A DNA stretch of 36,222 nucleotides from a virus. Positions 22,043 through 28,602 of this stretch are shown here, piece after piece (position 1 is the first letter of the stretch; each line of letters opens with the position of its first letter). The DNA is taken from positions 1 through 36,222 of IMG/VR virus record IMGVR_UViG_3300048833_000310, one strand, 5' to 3'. Position numbers and translations under genes: made by a program. The notes beneath the pieces are model-generated. The model was not told the origin of the DNA, searched no databases, and worked only from the letters and a program-made list of their open reading frames with translations.

Positions 22043-22088
22043 GCCGCACCGCCTTCCGCGAAGAATACGCGGAATCGCCCGCACCTCT

Positions 22089-22116
22089 TTGCGAGGTGGG
22101 GCCTGCGTGCTAAGAT
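22089..22116 (+). promoter_or_regulatory. Candidate promoter of a small RNA
   Basis: TTGCGA, 16 bases, then TAAGAT on the plus strand. This is a fair sigma-70 match in a region where all protein genes read the other way. Transcription would start near 22123 and run into the terminator at 22165-22203. Confidence 0.4.
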
Positions 22117-22122
22117 TGCCAC

Positions 22123-22203
22123 TGATCGGTCCCTGTCCTGGAAAGTCGGGGGATCGTACTTCCGGGGCCTTCCCAGGGTCGAAGCTGGGAAGGCCCTATT
22201 TTT
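22123..22203 (+). ncRNA. Candidate small RNA, about 80 nt
   Basis: Bounded by a plus-strand promoter-like pair (22089-22116) and a perfect intrinsic terminator (22165-22203), with no plausible frame inside. The 5' half can form a bulged helix from GATC and CCC with GGGGATC. Exposed GGA trinucleotides occur at 22140 and 22151, which could bind CsrA. It lies opposite the leader of the primase-helicase transcript, so an antisense effect on that mRNA is an alternative. No known RNA family recognised. Confidence 0.45.
22165..22203 (+). terminator. Intrinsic terminator, plus strand
   Basis: Perfect 12-bp stem (GGGCCTTCCCAG with CTGGGAAGGCCC), eight-base loop, then TATTTTT. On the minus strand no U-run follows, so it terminates plus-strand transcripts although the flanking protein genes read minus. 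Confidence 0.8.
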
Positions 22204-22293
22204 CTGCGCTGCCGACAGTAACGCGCCCCGGCCGGGGCCGCCAGCAGGCACCTCGGCCTTATGTATGGACGCGATCACGACTGCTGCCTTTTG

Positions 22294-22485
22294 TCAGTGG
22301 TTGTCGAAGCGGCATCCCTGTCGCCGCATCTCGCGCTCGAGCCTCGCAACGTCGTCCCGGGTGAGGACCCGAGCATTACCGACCCGCTGGCCGAGGCTCA
22401 TCTCTTTGACCACCCTGCGGACGGCCGAGTAGGACGAAGCCTGGATCTGGGTGGCGGCCTTGGCCTGCGTGAGAAGCGGTTCCAT
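22294..22485 (-). CDS. Excisionase/MerR-like HTH protein (first of a tandem pair)
   Basis: 63 residues from MEPLLTQAKAATQIQASSY, with GGGAGG five bases upstream. The fold LLTQAKAATQIQASSYSAVRRVVKEMSLGQRVGNARVLTRDDVARLE matches the compact winged HTH of MerR/excisionase-type proteins. Its second half, LGQRVGNARVLTRDDV, aligns with LGRRIGPTFVFTQEDI in the neighbour, so the two are tandem paralogues. Possible directionality factor for the serine recombinase or a regulator. It starts 12 bases after the neighbour's stop. Confidence 0.6.
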   Translation of the reverse strand: MEPLLTQAKAATQIQASSYSAVRRVVKEMSLGQRVGNARVLTRDDVARLEREMRRQGCRFDNH

Positions 22486-22497
22486 CTCGGCCTCCCG

Positions 22498-22725
22498 TCA
22501 GGCGTGGGCGGCGAGCGGGCGGATGTTGCGGGCGGCCAGGCCGAGCGCGAACGGTTGAATATCCTCTTGCGTGAACACGAACGTCGGGCCGATCCTGCGG
22601 CCCAGCTTCATTCGGTGAACAGTGACGCGGGCCTGGTGGTAGCTGACGCCTTGCGAGGCGGCGAGGTCCCGGAGCGAATAGGCGGGGGCGGCGACCTGGG
22701 CGGCGGCGGGGGCGGAGCGCGACAT
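22498..22725 (-). CDS. Excisionase/MerR-like HTH protein (second of a tandem pair)
   Basis: 75 residues from MSRSAPAAAQVAAPAYSL; AAGGGAG lies seven bases upstream. The HTH is YSLRDLAASQGVSYHQARVTVHRMKLGRRIGPTFVFTQEDIQPF, the recognition helix being SYHQARVTVHRM. A disordered Ala-rich N-terminus precedes it. Its promoter lies in the 187-base gap up to 22912 that holds the 22888-22908 inverted repeat. Confidence 0.6.
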   Translation of the reverse strand: MSRSAPAAAQVAAPAYSLRDLAASQGVSYHQARVTVHRMKLGRRIGPTFVFTQEDIQPFALGLAARNIRPLAAHA

Positions 22726-22887
22726 GGGGACTACTCCCTTTCGTTGGAGTGTGGACCGATCGGGCCGGCGCCCTCGCCGGCTCCCTTCACCTGGTTAGGG
22801 GGCGTCCTGCCCGACTCAATCCAAACAGTCGAGCTTACCCCGCATACTCACCGGAATCAAAAAGGCCACCCGCGATGTTAAGAGTCG

Positions 22888-22908
22888 TGCGACGTATTTA
22901 ACGTCGCA
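22888..22908. promoter_or_regulatory. Inverted-repeat operator candidate
   Basis: TGCGACGT, five bases (ATTTA), ACGTCGCA. Read on the minus strand the right part is TGCGACGTTAAA, a 12-mer found again at 29638-29649 beside the sigma-factor promoter. It overlaps a weak minus-strand promoter (GTTAAA, 16 bases, TAACAT) feeding the HTH pair. A binding site for one phage regulator is proposed. Confidence 0.45.
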
Positions 22909-22912
22909 TCCG

Positions 22913-23545
22913 TCAGAACCCGGGGGCGTCCCTGACCTCCTTCCCGGCCCACCGGGCCTTGTAGATGGCCTGTCTGCTGATCTCCGGGGATAGCGGCGAA
23001 TAGCGGTCGCCCAGGGCGTACACGATCGAGAGGTGGGTGGCCCAGGGGTCCAGATTCCAGAGCCCGACGATGGCCAGGTCCCGCTCCTCCCGCTTCCCGC
23101 CCCCGGCCTTGCCGTTGGCCCCGGCCGCCGCGACGGCCGACTGGATCCGGGCCTCGACCTCGGCCAGCTCCCCCCGCAGGGCCCGATAGCGATCGACCAG
23201 GTCGTCGACCTCGCCGAACCGGGGGGCCGCCTCCAAGAACCGATCCGCCGCGTCGAGGTCCCCCGGGTGGATCCGCTTCAGCAGCTCCAGCAGCTCGCCG
23301 GGGCCGAGGCCCCCGGCATCGGCCAGCGGGGCCAGCTCGGCCGGCGGGTTGCGGAGGACTTCCAGCGAGGCGACCAGGCGATTGACCAGCCGGCGGTTGA
23401 CCGGGTCGGCCAGCCACCGATCCCAGGGGGCCGACGATTTCCCGAACCCGTCGCGGACCTCGGCCAGGTCCCGAACGGCTTGATCGCGGGTCGAGGCAAT
23501 CCTGGCGAGGGCCTCGGCGATCCGCTCGGGAGTCGTGGGGGGCAT
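22913..23545 (-). CDS. 210-residue hypothetical protein with a possible C-terminal HTH
   Basis: Starts MPPTTPERIAEALARIASTRDQA; no clear ribosome-binding site. It is mainly helical (RLVNRLVASLEVLRNPP, LLELLKRIHPGDLDAADRFLEAAP, LVDRYRALRGELAEVEARIQSAV). The C-terminus, DRYSPLSPEISRQAIYKARWAG, resembles an HTH in which a resistance to further transcription could be set. It precedes the HTH pair on the minus transcript. No known family. Confidence 0.5.
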   Translation of the reverse strand: MPPTTPERIAEALARIASTRDQAVRDLAEVRDGFGKSSAPWDRWLADPVNRRLVNRLVASLEVLRNPPAELAPLADAGGLGPGELLELLKRIHPGDLDAADRFLEAAPRFGEVDDLVDRYRALRGELAEVEARIQSAVAAAGANGKAGGGKREERDLAIVGLWNLDPWATHLSIVYALGDRYSPLSPEISRQAIYKARWAGKEVRDAPGF

Positions 23546-23617
23546 GCGGGGGTCCGTGGTAGCGGGGATGGAGGGGCGTGGCCGGTATATTCCCCCCGTT
23601 GTAGGCCGGCGGCAAGT

Positions 23618-23809
23618 TTATCTCGCCGGTGGCTCTTCAATGCCGATCTTCTTCGCCTCCTCGGTGAGAAGCTGATCGATCAGTGTGGCCAGTGATGCCC
23701 GCTTTCTTTTGGCAAGCGCCGTGGCCCAGTCCCGCCATTCTCGACGGCATTTGACGCTGAGAATGACCACTTCGTCCGGATCGGCCTTGGCCGGTTTCTT
23801 GGCTGCCAT
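23618..23809 (-). CDS. 63-residue ribbon-helix-helix-like protein, putative early repressor
   Basis: Starts MAAKKPAKADPDEVVILSV with GGAGG seven bases upstream. VVILSVKCRREWRDWATALAKRKRASLATLIDQLLTEEAKK fits a ribbon-helix-helix: a beta strand (EVVILSVK), then two helices. The N-terminus is basic. It is the first gene of the minus-strand transcript leaving the divergent promoter region, the usual position of a repressor that controls both promoters. DNA targets could be the GTCAGTAC/GCCAGT elements at 23888-23977. Confidence 0.55.
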   Translation of the reverse strand: MAAKKPAKADPDEVVILSVKCRREWRDWATALAKRKRASLATLIDQLLTEEAKKIGIEEPPAR

Positions 23810-23887
23810 CGTCACGCCTCCCATTCCAGCCTCCAGGTCGGATAGCGGCGCCACGTTACCCTCATGGGTATACACCGGCAACCTCGT

Positions 23888-23895
23888 GTCAGTAC
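23888..23895. promoter_or_regulatory. Operator half-site GTCAGTAC near the minus promoter
   Basis: GTCAGTAC lies at the expected start point of the minus promoter; its exact reverse complement GTACTGAC is at 23966-23973 in the spacer of the plus promoter. Such placement would let one DNA-binding protein act on both promoters. Confidence 0.4.
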
Positions 23896-23897
23896 GA

Positions 23898-23925
23898 ACT
23901 ATAGCAGGACGCCCGAGGAAAGCAA
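23898..23925 (-). promoter_or_regulatory. Sigma-70-like promoter, minus strand
   Basis: On the minus strand: TTGCTT (23925-23920), 16 bases, TATAGT (23903-23898). It points at the ribbon-helix-helix gene, leaving an untranslated leader of about 80 bases. Confidence 0.55.
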
Positions 23926-23952
23926 TCCGATTGGTAGCAGAAATATCTAGTT

Positions 23953-23977
23953 GCCAGTTGACTAGGTACTGACTGGC
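23953..23977. promoter_or_regulatory. Operator candidate GCCAGT-N13-ACTGGC
   Basis: Inverted repeat GCCAGT (23953-23958) and ACTGGC (23972-23977) that overlaps the -35 box and spacer of the early plus promoter. A repressor bound here would block RNA polymerase. Confidence 0.45.
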
Positions 23978-23985
23978 GGTATTAT
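23958..23985 (+). promoter_or_regulatory. Sigma-70-like early promoter, plus strand
   Basis: TTGACT, 16 bases, TATTAT; the best consensus promoter seen in the window. It faces the plus-strand operon starting at 24090 and would give a leader of about 95 bases. Confidence 0.65.
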
Positions 23986-24089
23986 GTGTATGTCGGCCGG
24001 GCGAACGTCGCTCGACTAACGAAGTGGGGCCGGCGAGTGACGCAATCACTCCCGGCCCCTGGGAACCCACCCTCTTGAGGCTCGTTCCA

Positions 24090-24341
24090 ATGTCGATTCT
24101 TACCGCCCCCCCCGCCCCGGTCAACACGACCCCCGTCTTCGCCGTCGGCCCCTACCCGCAGGAAGACAACACCGTCGAGATCCACCCGGCCGACGCGGTC
24201 TCGATCGAGGAGGTCGAGGAGGCTTGGGAGCTGATCGCCGAGTCGATCGGCATGACCGGGGCCGAGATGCGGGAGTGGGATGCCGCCCACTCGACCGGCA
24301 TCACCGACCTCGACATCTATCCGGCGGGCGCCTGGTCCTGA
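24090..24341 (+). CDS. 83-residue acidic early protein
   Basis: Starts MSILTAPPAPVNTTPVFAVG with TTGAGG about ten bases upstream. The protein is very acidic (QEDNTVEIHPADAVSIEEVEEAWELIAESI; MTGAEMREWDAAH) and lacks basic patches. First gene of the early plus operon. Small acidic early phage proteins often inhibit host enzymes or mimic DNA; here that is only a possibility. Family not recognised. Confidence 0.55.
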   Translation: MSILTAPPAPVNTTPVFAVGPYPQEDNTVEIHPADAVSIEEVEEAWELIAESIGMTGAEMREWDAAHSTGITDLDIYPAGAWS

Positions 24342-24354
24342 TCCCTCCCCACCC

Positions 24355-24378
24355 GAGGGGGCCCGCTCGGGCCCCCTC
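24355..24378 (+). terminator. GC hairpin within the early operon
   Basis: Perfect 10-bp stem (GAGGGGGCCC with GGGCCCCCTC) and a GCTC tetraloop between the first and second early genes; no U-run follows. It probably acts as an mRNA 3' stabiliser or attenuator that raises expression of the first gene relative to the rest. Confidence 0.45.
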
Positions 24379-24396
24379 CCCTCTGGAGGGCCGACC

Positions 24397-24609
24397 ATGC
24401 CGCCCCTATGTGATGACCCGCTGATCGCCCGCGTCGACCTCGGCCACGCCGAGGACGCCATCCACCACGCCCGGACCTCCCTGGCCGGGGTCGCGGCCGA
24501 GCTGGAGCGCCTCGGCCTCTTCCAACTGGCCGACCGGGTCGCCCTGGCCGAGTGCCGCCTTCGCCACGCCGACCCCTTCGTCGCGGAGGAAGCCCATGCC
24601 TGGGGATGA
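24397..24609 (+). CDS. 70-residue helical early protein
   Basis: Starts MPPLCDDPLIARVDLGHAEDA with GGAGGG six bases upstream. Two or three helices (AEDAIHHARTSLAGVAAELERL; FQLADRVALAECRLRHAD). It overlaps the next gene by 14 bases. Sequence resembles the following protein in style (short helical, HDLDHARLQIE-like), perhaps from duplication. Unknown function. Confidence 0.5.
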   Translation: MPPLCDDPLIARVDLGHAEDAIHHARTSLAGVAAELERLGLFQLADRVALAECRLRHADPFVAEEAHAWG

Positions 24610-24823
24610 CGCCACCCGCGAGATCGCGGACCTGGCCCGGGTCCTGGAGGCCCAGACCAAGGCCCTGAACTACCTCCTGGCCCGGGCGGCCCTGGCCCGG
24701 CACGACCTCGACCACGCGCGGCTCCAGATCGAGCTGCACGGCCCCGGGGCCCCCGTCTCGCGCCTGCTCGATCAGGCCCGGTGCCACCTGGAAGCCATTG
24801 CGAAGCGATTGATCCAAGAGTAA
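24596..24823 (+). CDS. 75-residue helical early protein
   Basis: Starts MPGDDATREIADLARVLEAQTK with GGAGGA upstream; the frame overlaps the previous gene by 14 bases. It is all helix (LNYLLARAALARHDLDHARLQIELHG; VSRLLDQARCHLEAIAKRLIQE) and could form a helical bundle or coiled-coil dimer. Not recognised. Confidence 0.5.
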   Translation: MPGDDATREIADLARVLEAQTKALNYLLARAALARHDLDHARLQIELHGPGAPVSRLLDQARCHLEAIAKRLIQE

Positions 24824-24865
24824 GAACCCACTTCCCATCATCCTCCCAATCATCGGGGGTTAGCC

Positions 24866-25186
24866 ATGCATAGCGACTTCCTGCCCATCGCGGCCATTGA
24901 AGGCCACTTCCGCCGTTATGTGGCGGCGGTGGACCGCAGCCGGGCGGCCGGCGAGGCGCTCGCGGCGGCCCAGGCCGAGGCCCACCAGATCGAGGACGAG
25001 CTGACCGCCCTGGGCGACCAGCTCACCCACCTTCTCTGCGCCTGCCCGGCGACGGCCCCCTCCCGGCACGAGGACTTCGGCAAGGTCATCATCCTCGACG
25101 GCCGGGCCCTGTTCGTGGCCCGGGTCGGCCCGGGAGGCGCCCCCGCCCTGACCCTCCTGGACGTGATCGACCTCGGGGCCAAGTAA
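24866..25186 (+). CDS. 106-residue hypothetical protein, coiled coil plus beta tail
   Basis: Starts MHSDFLPIAAIEGHFRRYVAAVD; CGGGGG lies ahead of it. Residues 10-58 are a long helix with a likely coiled coil (RAAGEALAAAQAEAHQIEDELTALGDQLTHLL). Residues 75-104 form beta strands (KVIILDGRALFVARVG; ALTLLDVIDL). Family unknown. Confidence 0.5.
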   Translation: MHSDFLPIAAIEGHFRRYVAAVDRSRAAGEALAAAQAEAHQIEDELTALGDQLTHLLCACPATAPSRHEDFGKVIILDGRALFVARVGPGGAPALTLLDVIDLGAK

Positions 25187-25322
25187 GGCCCCCGCCCCAG
25201 CGGCCACGACGGCCGCATCCGACCGGCGACGGCGCCGCAGGAAATCCCCCGGGATGGGTCCGGAATCGCCCGGCCCCATCCCCCGCAGGCTGTATACTTT
25301 GACACATACGAGGGTTCAATTC

Positions 25323-25562
25323 GTGAGCAAGTTTATCGAGCGAATTCGGGCGGTCCGCAGGGTCTGGCAGTTCCTCGCCTGGGAGCCGCCGGTGCCCCTC
25401 GGGCGGCGATGGTTCACGTTCGACCGGGCGGCGGGCCGCTACCGGATCACGGCGTGGCTCGGGACCGGGGTCGTCTTCGCGGAATTGCCGGACGGGTCGC
25501 ACGTCGCGATCGACCCGGCCGACCTGGAGCCCATCGAAGGGGAGAGCCATGCCGACCGGTGA
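25323..25562 (+). CDS. 79-residue hypothetical protein
   Basis: The GTG at 25323 is chosen because GAGGG lies eight bases upstream; the longer frame from 25254 begins in GC hairpin sequence. The protein (MSKFIERIRAVRRVWQFLAW) has a basic amphipathic N-terminal helix and then beta strands (RWFTFDRAAGRYRITAWLG; VVFAELPDGSHVAIDPADLEPI). It overlaps the next gene by 14 bases. Function unknown. Confidence 0.5.
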   Translation: MSKFIERIRAVRRVWQFLAWEPPVPLGRRWFTFDRAAGRYRITAWLGTGVVFAELPDGSHVAIDPADLEPIEGESHADR

Positions 25563-26424
25563 CGACCTGCGGGGCCGCCTGCGGGCGATCGAGATCGAGA
25601 AGCGGGAGGCCCGGGAGGAGCTGGCCCGGGTCGAGCGCCGCCAGCGGGAGTTGAAGGCGGCGATCAAGGCGTGCGACCGATCCCGCGACGAGCTGCTGGC
25701 CGACCTGGTCGTGGACCGGCCGCTGATCGACCTGGCCGAGGAGCGGGAGGCGGCGAGGGAGGAGCCGACGGCACCCGATCCCCTCGACGGCCAGATCGTC
25801 GGGCCATCGGGCGAGGTCGAGGATATCGGCCTGGCCACCCCGGGCCCGGCCTACACCTGGCACTCCTACCCGATCGAGCGGTGCCTCCCCGAGGCCCGCT
25901 GGCGGGGGCTCCGGGAGGATCTGATCGACGGCGAACTGGGCACGCTGGGGGCGATCGCCAGTTGGCTGTCGGACGGCAATACGCTCGAAGAGCTGGAGCT
26001 GGGCCCGGACAACGAGGCGGCGAGGCGGATCACGGTCGGCGAGGTCAAGGCCCTCCGCGCCGCTCTCCTCCGCACCGTGTATCACCTGAAGATCGAGGCC
26101 GAGTTCCCCCCGGCCTGGATCGACCCGGAGATCGGCCGGACCGTGCAGCCGATCGAGGCCACCCCCAAGCCCAAGCGGGCCCGGAAGGCCAAGGCGAAGG
26201 CTGACCCCGAGCCCGAGCCCGAGGCGGCCGGCCAGCTCGCGGTCTTCGCGGTCCGGCCCAAGGCCCAGAAGACCCCCGTCCACTTCGTCCGGGCCCGGTC
26301 GCTCAAAGAGGCCGACGACTTCACCGTGGCTACCAGGTCGAAGGGTTCGAGCAACCACGCCTACCCCTGGGACGGCCCCCCGCCCAAGGGGGCCTGGGTC
26401 CAGACGGCGGGGGCGAGGCCGTGA
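25549..26424 (+). CDS. 291-residue early protein with N-terminal coiled coil
   Basis: Starts MPTGDDLRGRLRAIEIEKRE. Residues 8-70 are a coiled coil (EKREAREELARVERRQRELKAAIK). A globular central part (about 85-190, for example YTWHSYPIERCLPEARWRGLREDLIDGELGTLGAIASWLSDG) follows. Residues about 210-235 are a Lys/Pro/Glu linker (PKPKRARKAKAKADPEPEPE), and the C-terminus is basic with RSKGSSNHAYPWDG. It lies directly before the recombination genes and could be a partner of them. I do not recognise the family. Confidence 0.5.
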   Translation: MPTGDDLRGRLRAIEIEKREAREELARVERRQRELKAAIKACDRSRDELLADLVVDRPLIDLAEEREAAREEPTAPDPLDGQIVGPSGEVEDIGLATPGPAYTWHSYPIERCLPEARWRGLREDLIDGELGTLGAIASWLSDGNTLEELELGPDNEAARRITVGEVKALRAALLRTVYHLKIEAEFPPAWIDPEIGRTVQPIEATPKPKRARKAKAKADPEPEPEAAGQLAVFAVRPKAQKTPVHFVRARSLKEADDFTVATRSKGSSNHAYPWDGPPPKGAWVQTAGARP

Positions 26425-26831
26425 AAGTCTTCCTGTTCATGCCTCAGTTCCGGGGCCCCATCTACGCCGGGACTAAGTGCCAGACGATCCGGCAGACACG
26501 CAAGCGCCCGGTCTATCCCGGCGATGCCCTCAGCCTTCGCCAGTGGAGCGGGCGGCCCTACGGCTCGCCGCAAATCACCCTCGGCACGGCCGTCTGCGAG
26601 GCCACCATGCCGGTCGCGATCGACTGGCGGGAGGGCCTGTGGGTGCGGCTCAACGGCGAAACCCTGGGCCCCGAAGCCATGGAGCTGTTCGCCGTCGACG
26701 ACGGGTTCGACGGCTCGCGAGAGATGGCCCTCTTCTGGCAGGCCCACAAGGGCTTCCCGTTCGAGGGCACCGCGTATCAGTGGACCGATTTCGAGCCCGC
26801 TCCTAACCCTCCTTATGGAGACCGACCGTGA
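26421..26831 (+). CDS. ASCH/PUA-like small protein
   Basis: 136 residues from a GTG that overlaps the previous stop (GTGA). FRGPIYAGTKCQTIRQTRKRPVYPGDALSLRQWSG has the ASCH-type signs: a buried Gly-Thr-Lys-x-Gln-Thr-Ile-Arg motif followed by pxxGD and a basic strand (SLRQWSGRPYGSPQITLG). ASCH proteins bind RNA or modified nucleotides. Here the domain may process or sense nucleic acids during phage replication. Assignment from pattern, not from a search. Confidence 0.5.
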   Translation: MKVFLFMPQFRGPIYAGTKCQTIRQTRKRPVYPGDALSLRQWSGRPYGSPQITLGTAVCEATMPVAIDWREGLWVRLNGETLGPEAMELFAVDDGFDGSREMALFWQAHKGFPFEGTAYQWTDFEPAPNPPYGDRP

Positions 26832-27613
26832 GTGCCGTAGCCCTCGCCTCGACCCCCGACCTCGAAGACTCGCCGGCCCCGATCGCCCCCGAGCCGCCCC
26901 CCGCCTCGACCGCCCCGGGCCCCACGTTCTGGAGGGCCCTGATCGCGGCGAAGGCCGAGTTCCCCGCGATCGTCCGCGACTCCGAAAACCCGCACATGCG
27001 ATCCATGTATGCGAGCCTGGCCGCGCACCTGGAAGTCGAGCCGATCCTGTTTAAACACGGCTTCGTGATCGTCCAGGTGCCGATCGAGGCCCCGGGCGGG
27101 TGGCAGCTCCAGACCCGCCTGATCCACGAGAGCGGCCAGGAGCTGGCGGCGAGCATGCCTTTGATCGTGGGGACCGACCGCAACGCGATGCAGGCGCTGG
27201 GGTCGACCCTGACCTACGCCCGCCGCTACTCCCTCCAGTGCCTCCTCTGCCTCCACGCCGAGGACGATGACGGTAACGGCTCGGGGGCCTCGGCCCCGCC
27301 CCGCCAGACGCCCCAGGAGCCCCGCCAGCGGGCCCAGCAATCGGCCCCGGCCAAATCCCAGGCCCCCCGCCAGCAGCCGCAGGGGGAGGCCCCGAAGTAC
27401 CCGCCCGGGGGCCCCGGCCTCCTCGCCTGGCTGACCGACCTGACCGACCAGCAGCGCTACGACTGGGTCGGCCACGCCCGCCGGCTCGGGGAGCCCCACA
27501 ACTACCCCGCCGACATCGCGGAGTGGGACGAGGAGGAGGCCAACTGGGCGGCCGGGGAGATCCGGGCCGAGATGGAGCGGCGTGCGAAGGCGAACCAATC
27601 GAAGCGGCGTTGA
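26828..27613 (+). CDS. erf: ERF-family single-strand annealing protein
   Basis: 261 residues from a GTG with GGAG seven bases upstream. Residues 33-150 match ERF: FWRALIAAKAEFPAIVRDS, then YASLAAHLEVEPILFKHGFVIVQ, and the hallmark MQALGSTLTYARRYSLQCLLCLHAEDDDGNG. After it comes a Gln/Pro/Ala linker (about 155-195) and an acidic helical tail (YPADIAEWDEEEANWAAGEIRAEM). ERF proteins anneal complementary single strands in phage recombination and concatemer formation. It pairs naturally with the Gp157-family neighbour. Confidence 0.88.
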   Translation: MSAVALASTPDLEDSPAPIAPEPPPASTAPGPTFWRALIAAKAEFPAIVRDSENPHMRSMYASLAAHLEVEPILFKHGFVIVQVPIEAPGGWQLQTRLIHESGQELAASMPLIVGTDRNAMQALGSTLTYARRYSLQCLLCLHAEDDDGNGSGASAPPRQTPQEPRQRAQQSAPAKSQAPRQQPQGEAPKYPPGGPGLLAWLTDLTDQQRYDWVGHARRLGEPHNYPADIAEWDEEEANWAAGEIRAEMERRAKANQSKRR

Positions 27614-27626
27614 GGAGGATCGACCG

Positions 27627-28160
27627 ATGGCGACGACGACCGAGATCAAGGCCCGCCCCGTGGCGGCCCTCAAGCTCTGGGAGATCAGCGACGGCCTCCG
27701 CTCGATCGACGATCGGCTGGAGGAGACCGGGGGCGAGCTGACCCCCGAGCTGGCGGCCGACCTCGACGCGCTCGAGCTGGCCCTGGAGTCCAAGGCCGAG
27801 GGGATCGCGGCGATCGTGTCGGAGCGGCGGGCCCTGGCCGAGTCGGTCCGGGCCCAGGCCCGGCGCCTCTCGGACCGGGCGGCGGCGATCGAGCGGGGGG
27901 CCGACCGGCTCCACGCCTACCTCCTCCAGGCGATGCAGGCGGCGGCCCGGCGCGAGATCAAGACGCCCGCCTTCACGCTCCGGCTCGCGAAGAACCCGGC
28001 CTCCTACCAGTGGCTGGGGGAGACCGAGGACATCCCCGAGGAGTTCCGGCGCGTCGTGGTCAGCTTCGACGCGAGCAAGGCCAAGGCGGCCCACAAGGCC
28101 GGCGAGCCGCTCCCGGAGCTGGTGGCGATCAACCAGGGCGAGCACCTGCGGATCAGTTGA
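27627..28160 (+). CDS. Gp157-family phage protein
   Basis: 177 residues; GAGGAGGA stands just upstream. The sequence follows the Siphovirus Gp157 pattern: LWEISDGLRSIDDRLEETGGELTPELAADLDALELALESKAEGI, then a long helix ending with RRLSDRAAAIERGADRLHAYLLQAMQAAARREIKTPAFTLRLAKNPAS, then EDIPEEFRRVVVSFDASKAKAAHKAG. The family usually accompanies ssDNA-annealing proteins in siphophages and is thought to aid recombination or interfere with plasmid functions. It ends the early plus operon. Confidence 0.85.
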   Translation: MATTTEIKARPVAALKLWEISDGLRSIDDRLEETGGELTPELAADLDALELALESKAEGIAAIVSERRALAESVRAQARRLSDRAAAIERGADRLHAYLLQAMQAAARREIKTPAFTLRLAKNPASYQWLGETEDIPEEFRRVVVSFDASKAKAAHKAGEPLPELVAINQGEHLRIS

Positions 28161-28200
28161 CCCCCCCCTGCCCTGCCCCGGAACCCCCTATCAACGAAGC

Positions 28201-28249
28201 GGCCCCGGCGGTTCGGTTGCATAACCGGACCCCGGGGCCTGTCTATTTT
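28201..28249 (+). terminator. Intrinsic terminator of the early operon
   Basis: GGCCCCGG pairs with CCGGGGCC; inside, GGTTCGGTT pairs with AACCGGACC (one wobble) around GCAT; then TGTCTATTTT. It lies 40 bases past the Gp157 gene. Confidence 0.8.
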
Positions 28250-28264
28250 GCCTGTCCGTGCAGG

Positions 28265-28570
28265 TCACTCGCCTTCGCTGCCGATATTCTCAACGTCGGC
28301 GGCAAGGTCAGCCTTCTCGCCACGGCCGGCCTCGGCCTTGTCGCGGTCGGTCACGACGAACCGCTGGGGCACCCGGCGAATCGCCTTCTCGACAACGGCC
28401 GACTGGGTCGACTTCGTCATGGCGGCTTCGATCCGGACGATCTCAGCCGTCTTCGGGGTGAGGTAGACAGTCACCTTCTCCAGCTTGGCGGCCTCGGTCT
28501 TTGCCGGCTTGGAGGCGCGACGGCGAGGGGCTTTGGTCTCGGAGACGGCGGGGGCGGCGGCTGGCATCAT
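28265..28570 (-). CDS. Ribbon-helix-helix-like protein
   Basis: 101 residues; MMPAAAPAVSETK is chosen as the start because GGAG is eight bases upstream, whereas the ATG at 28648 lacks one. After a basic disordered part (APRRRASKPAKTEAAK) comes LEKVTVYLTPKTAEIVRIEAAMTKSTQSAVVEKAIRRV, a strand-helix-helix pattern like ribbon-helix-helix DNA-binding proteins. The tail is acidic. It is convergent with the early operon and enclosed by two plus-strand terminators. Confidence 0.55.
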   Translation of the reverse strand: MMPAAAPAVSETKAPRRRASKPAKTEAAKLEKVTVYLTPKTAEIVRIEAAMTKSTQSAVVEKAIRRVPQRFVVTDRDKAEAGRGEKADLAADVENIGSEGE

Positions 28571-28602
28571 GGACTGTTCTCCGGTTGCATCCGGGGGCGA
28601 TA

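Noticed and set aside
22039-22278. 79-codon minus frame in the gap before the primase-helicase
   Set aside because: It reads through the terminator stem and the candidate small RNA, has no ribosome-binding site and overlaps the helicase start in another frame.
19553-22432. Very long plus-strand open frame (about 960 codons) opposite the primase-helicase
   Set aside because: It mirrors the prim-pol/helicase gene with Arg/Gly/Pro/Val-rich composition typical of antisense frames in GC-rich DNA, and has no recognisable domain or ribosome-binding site.
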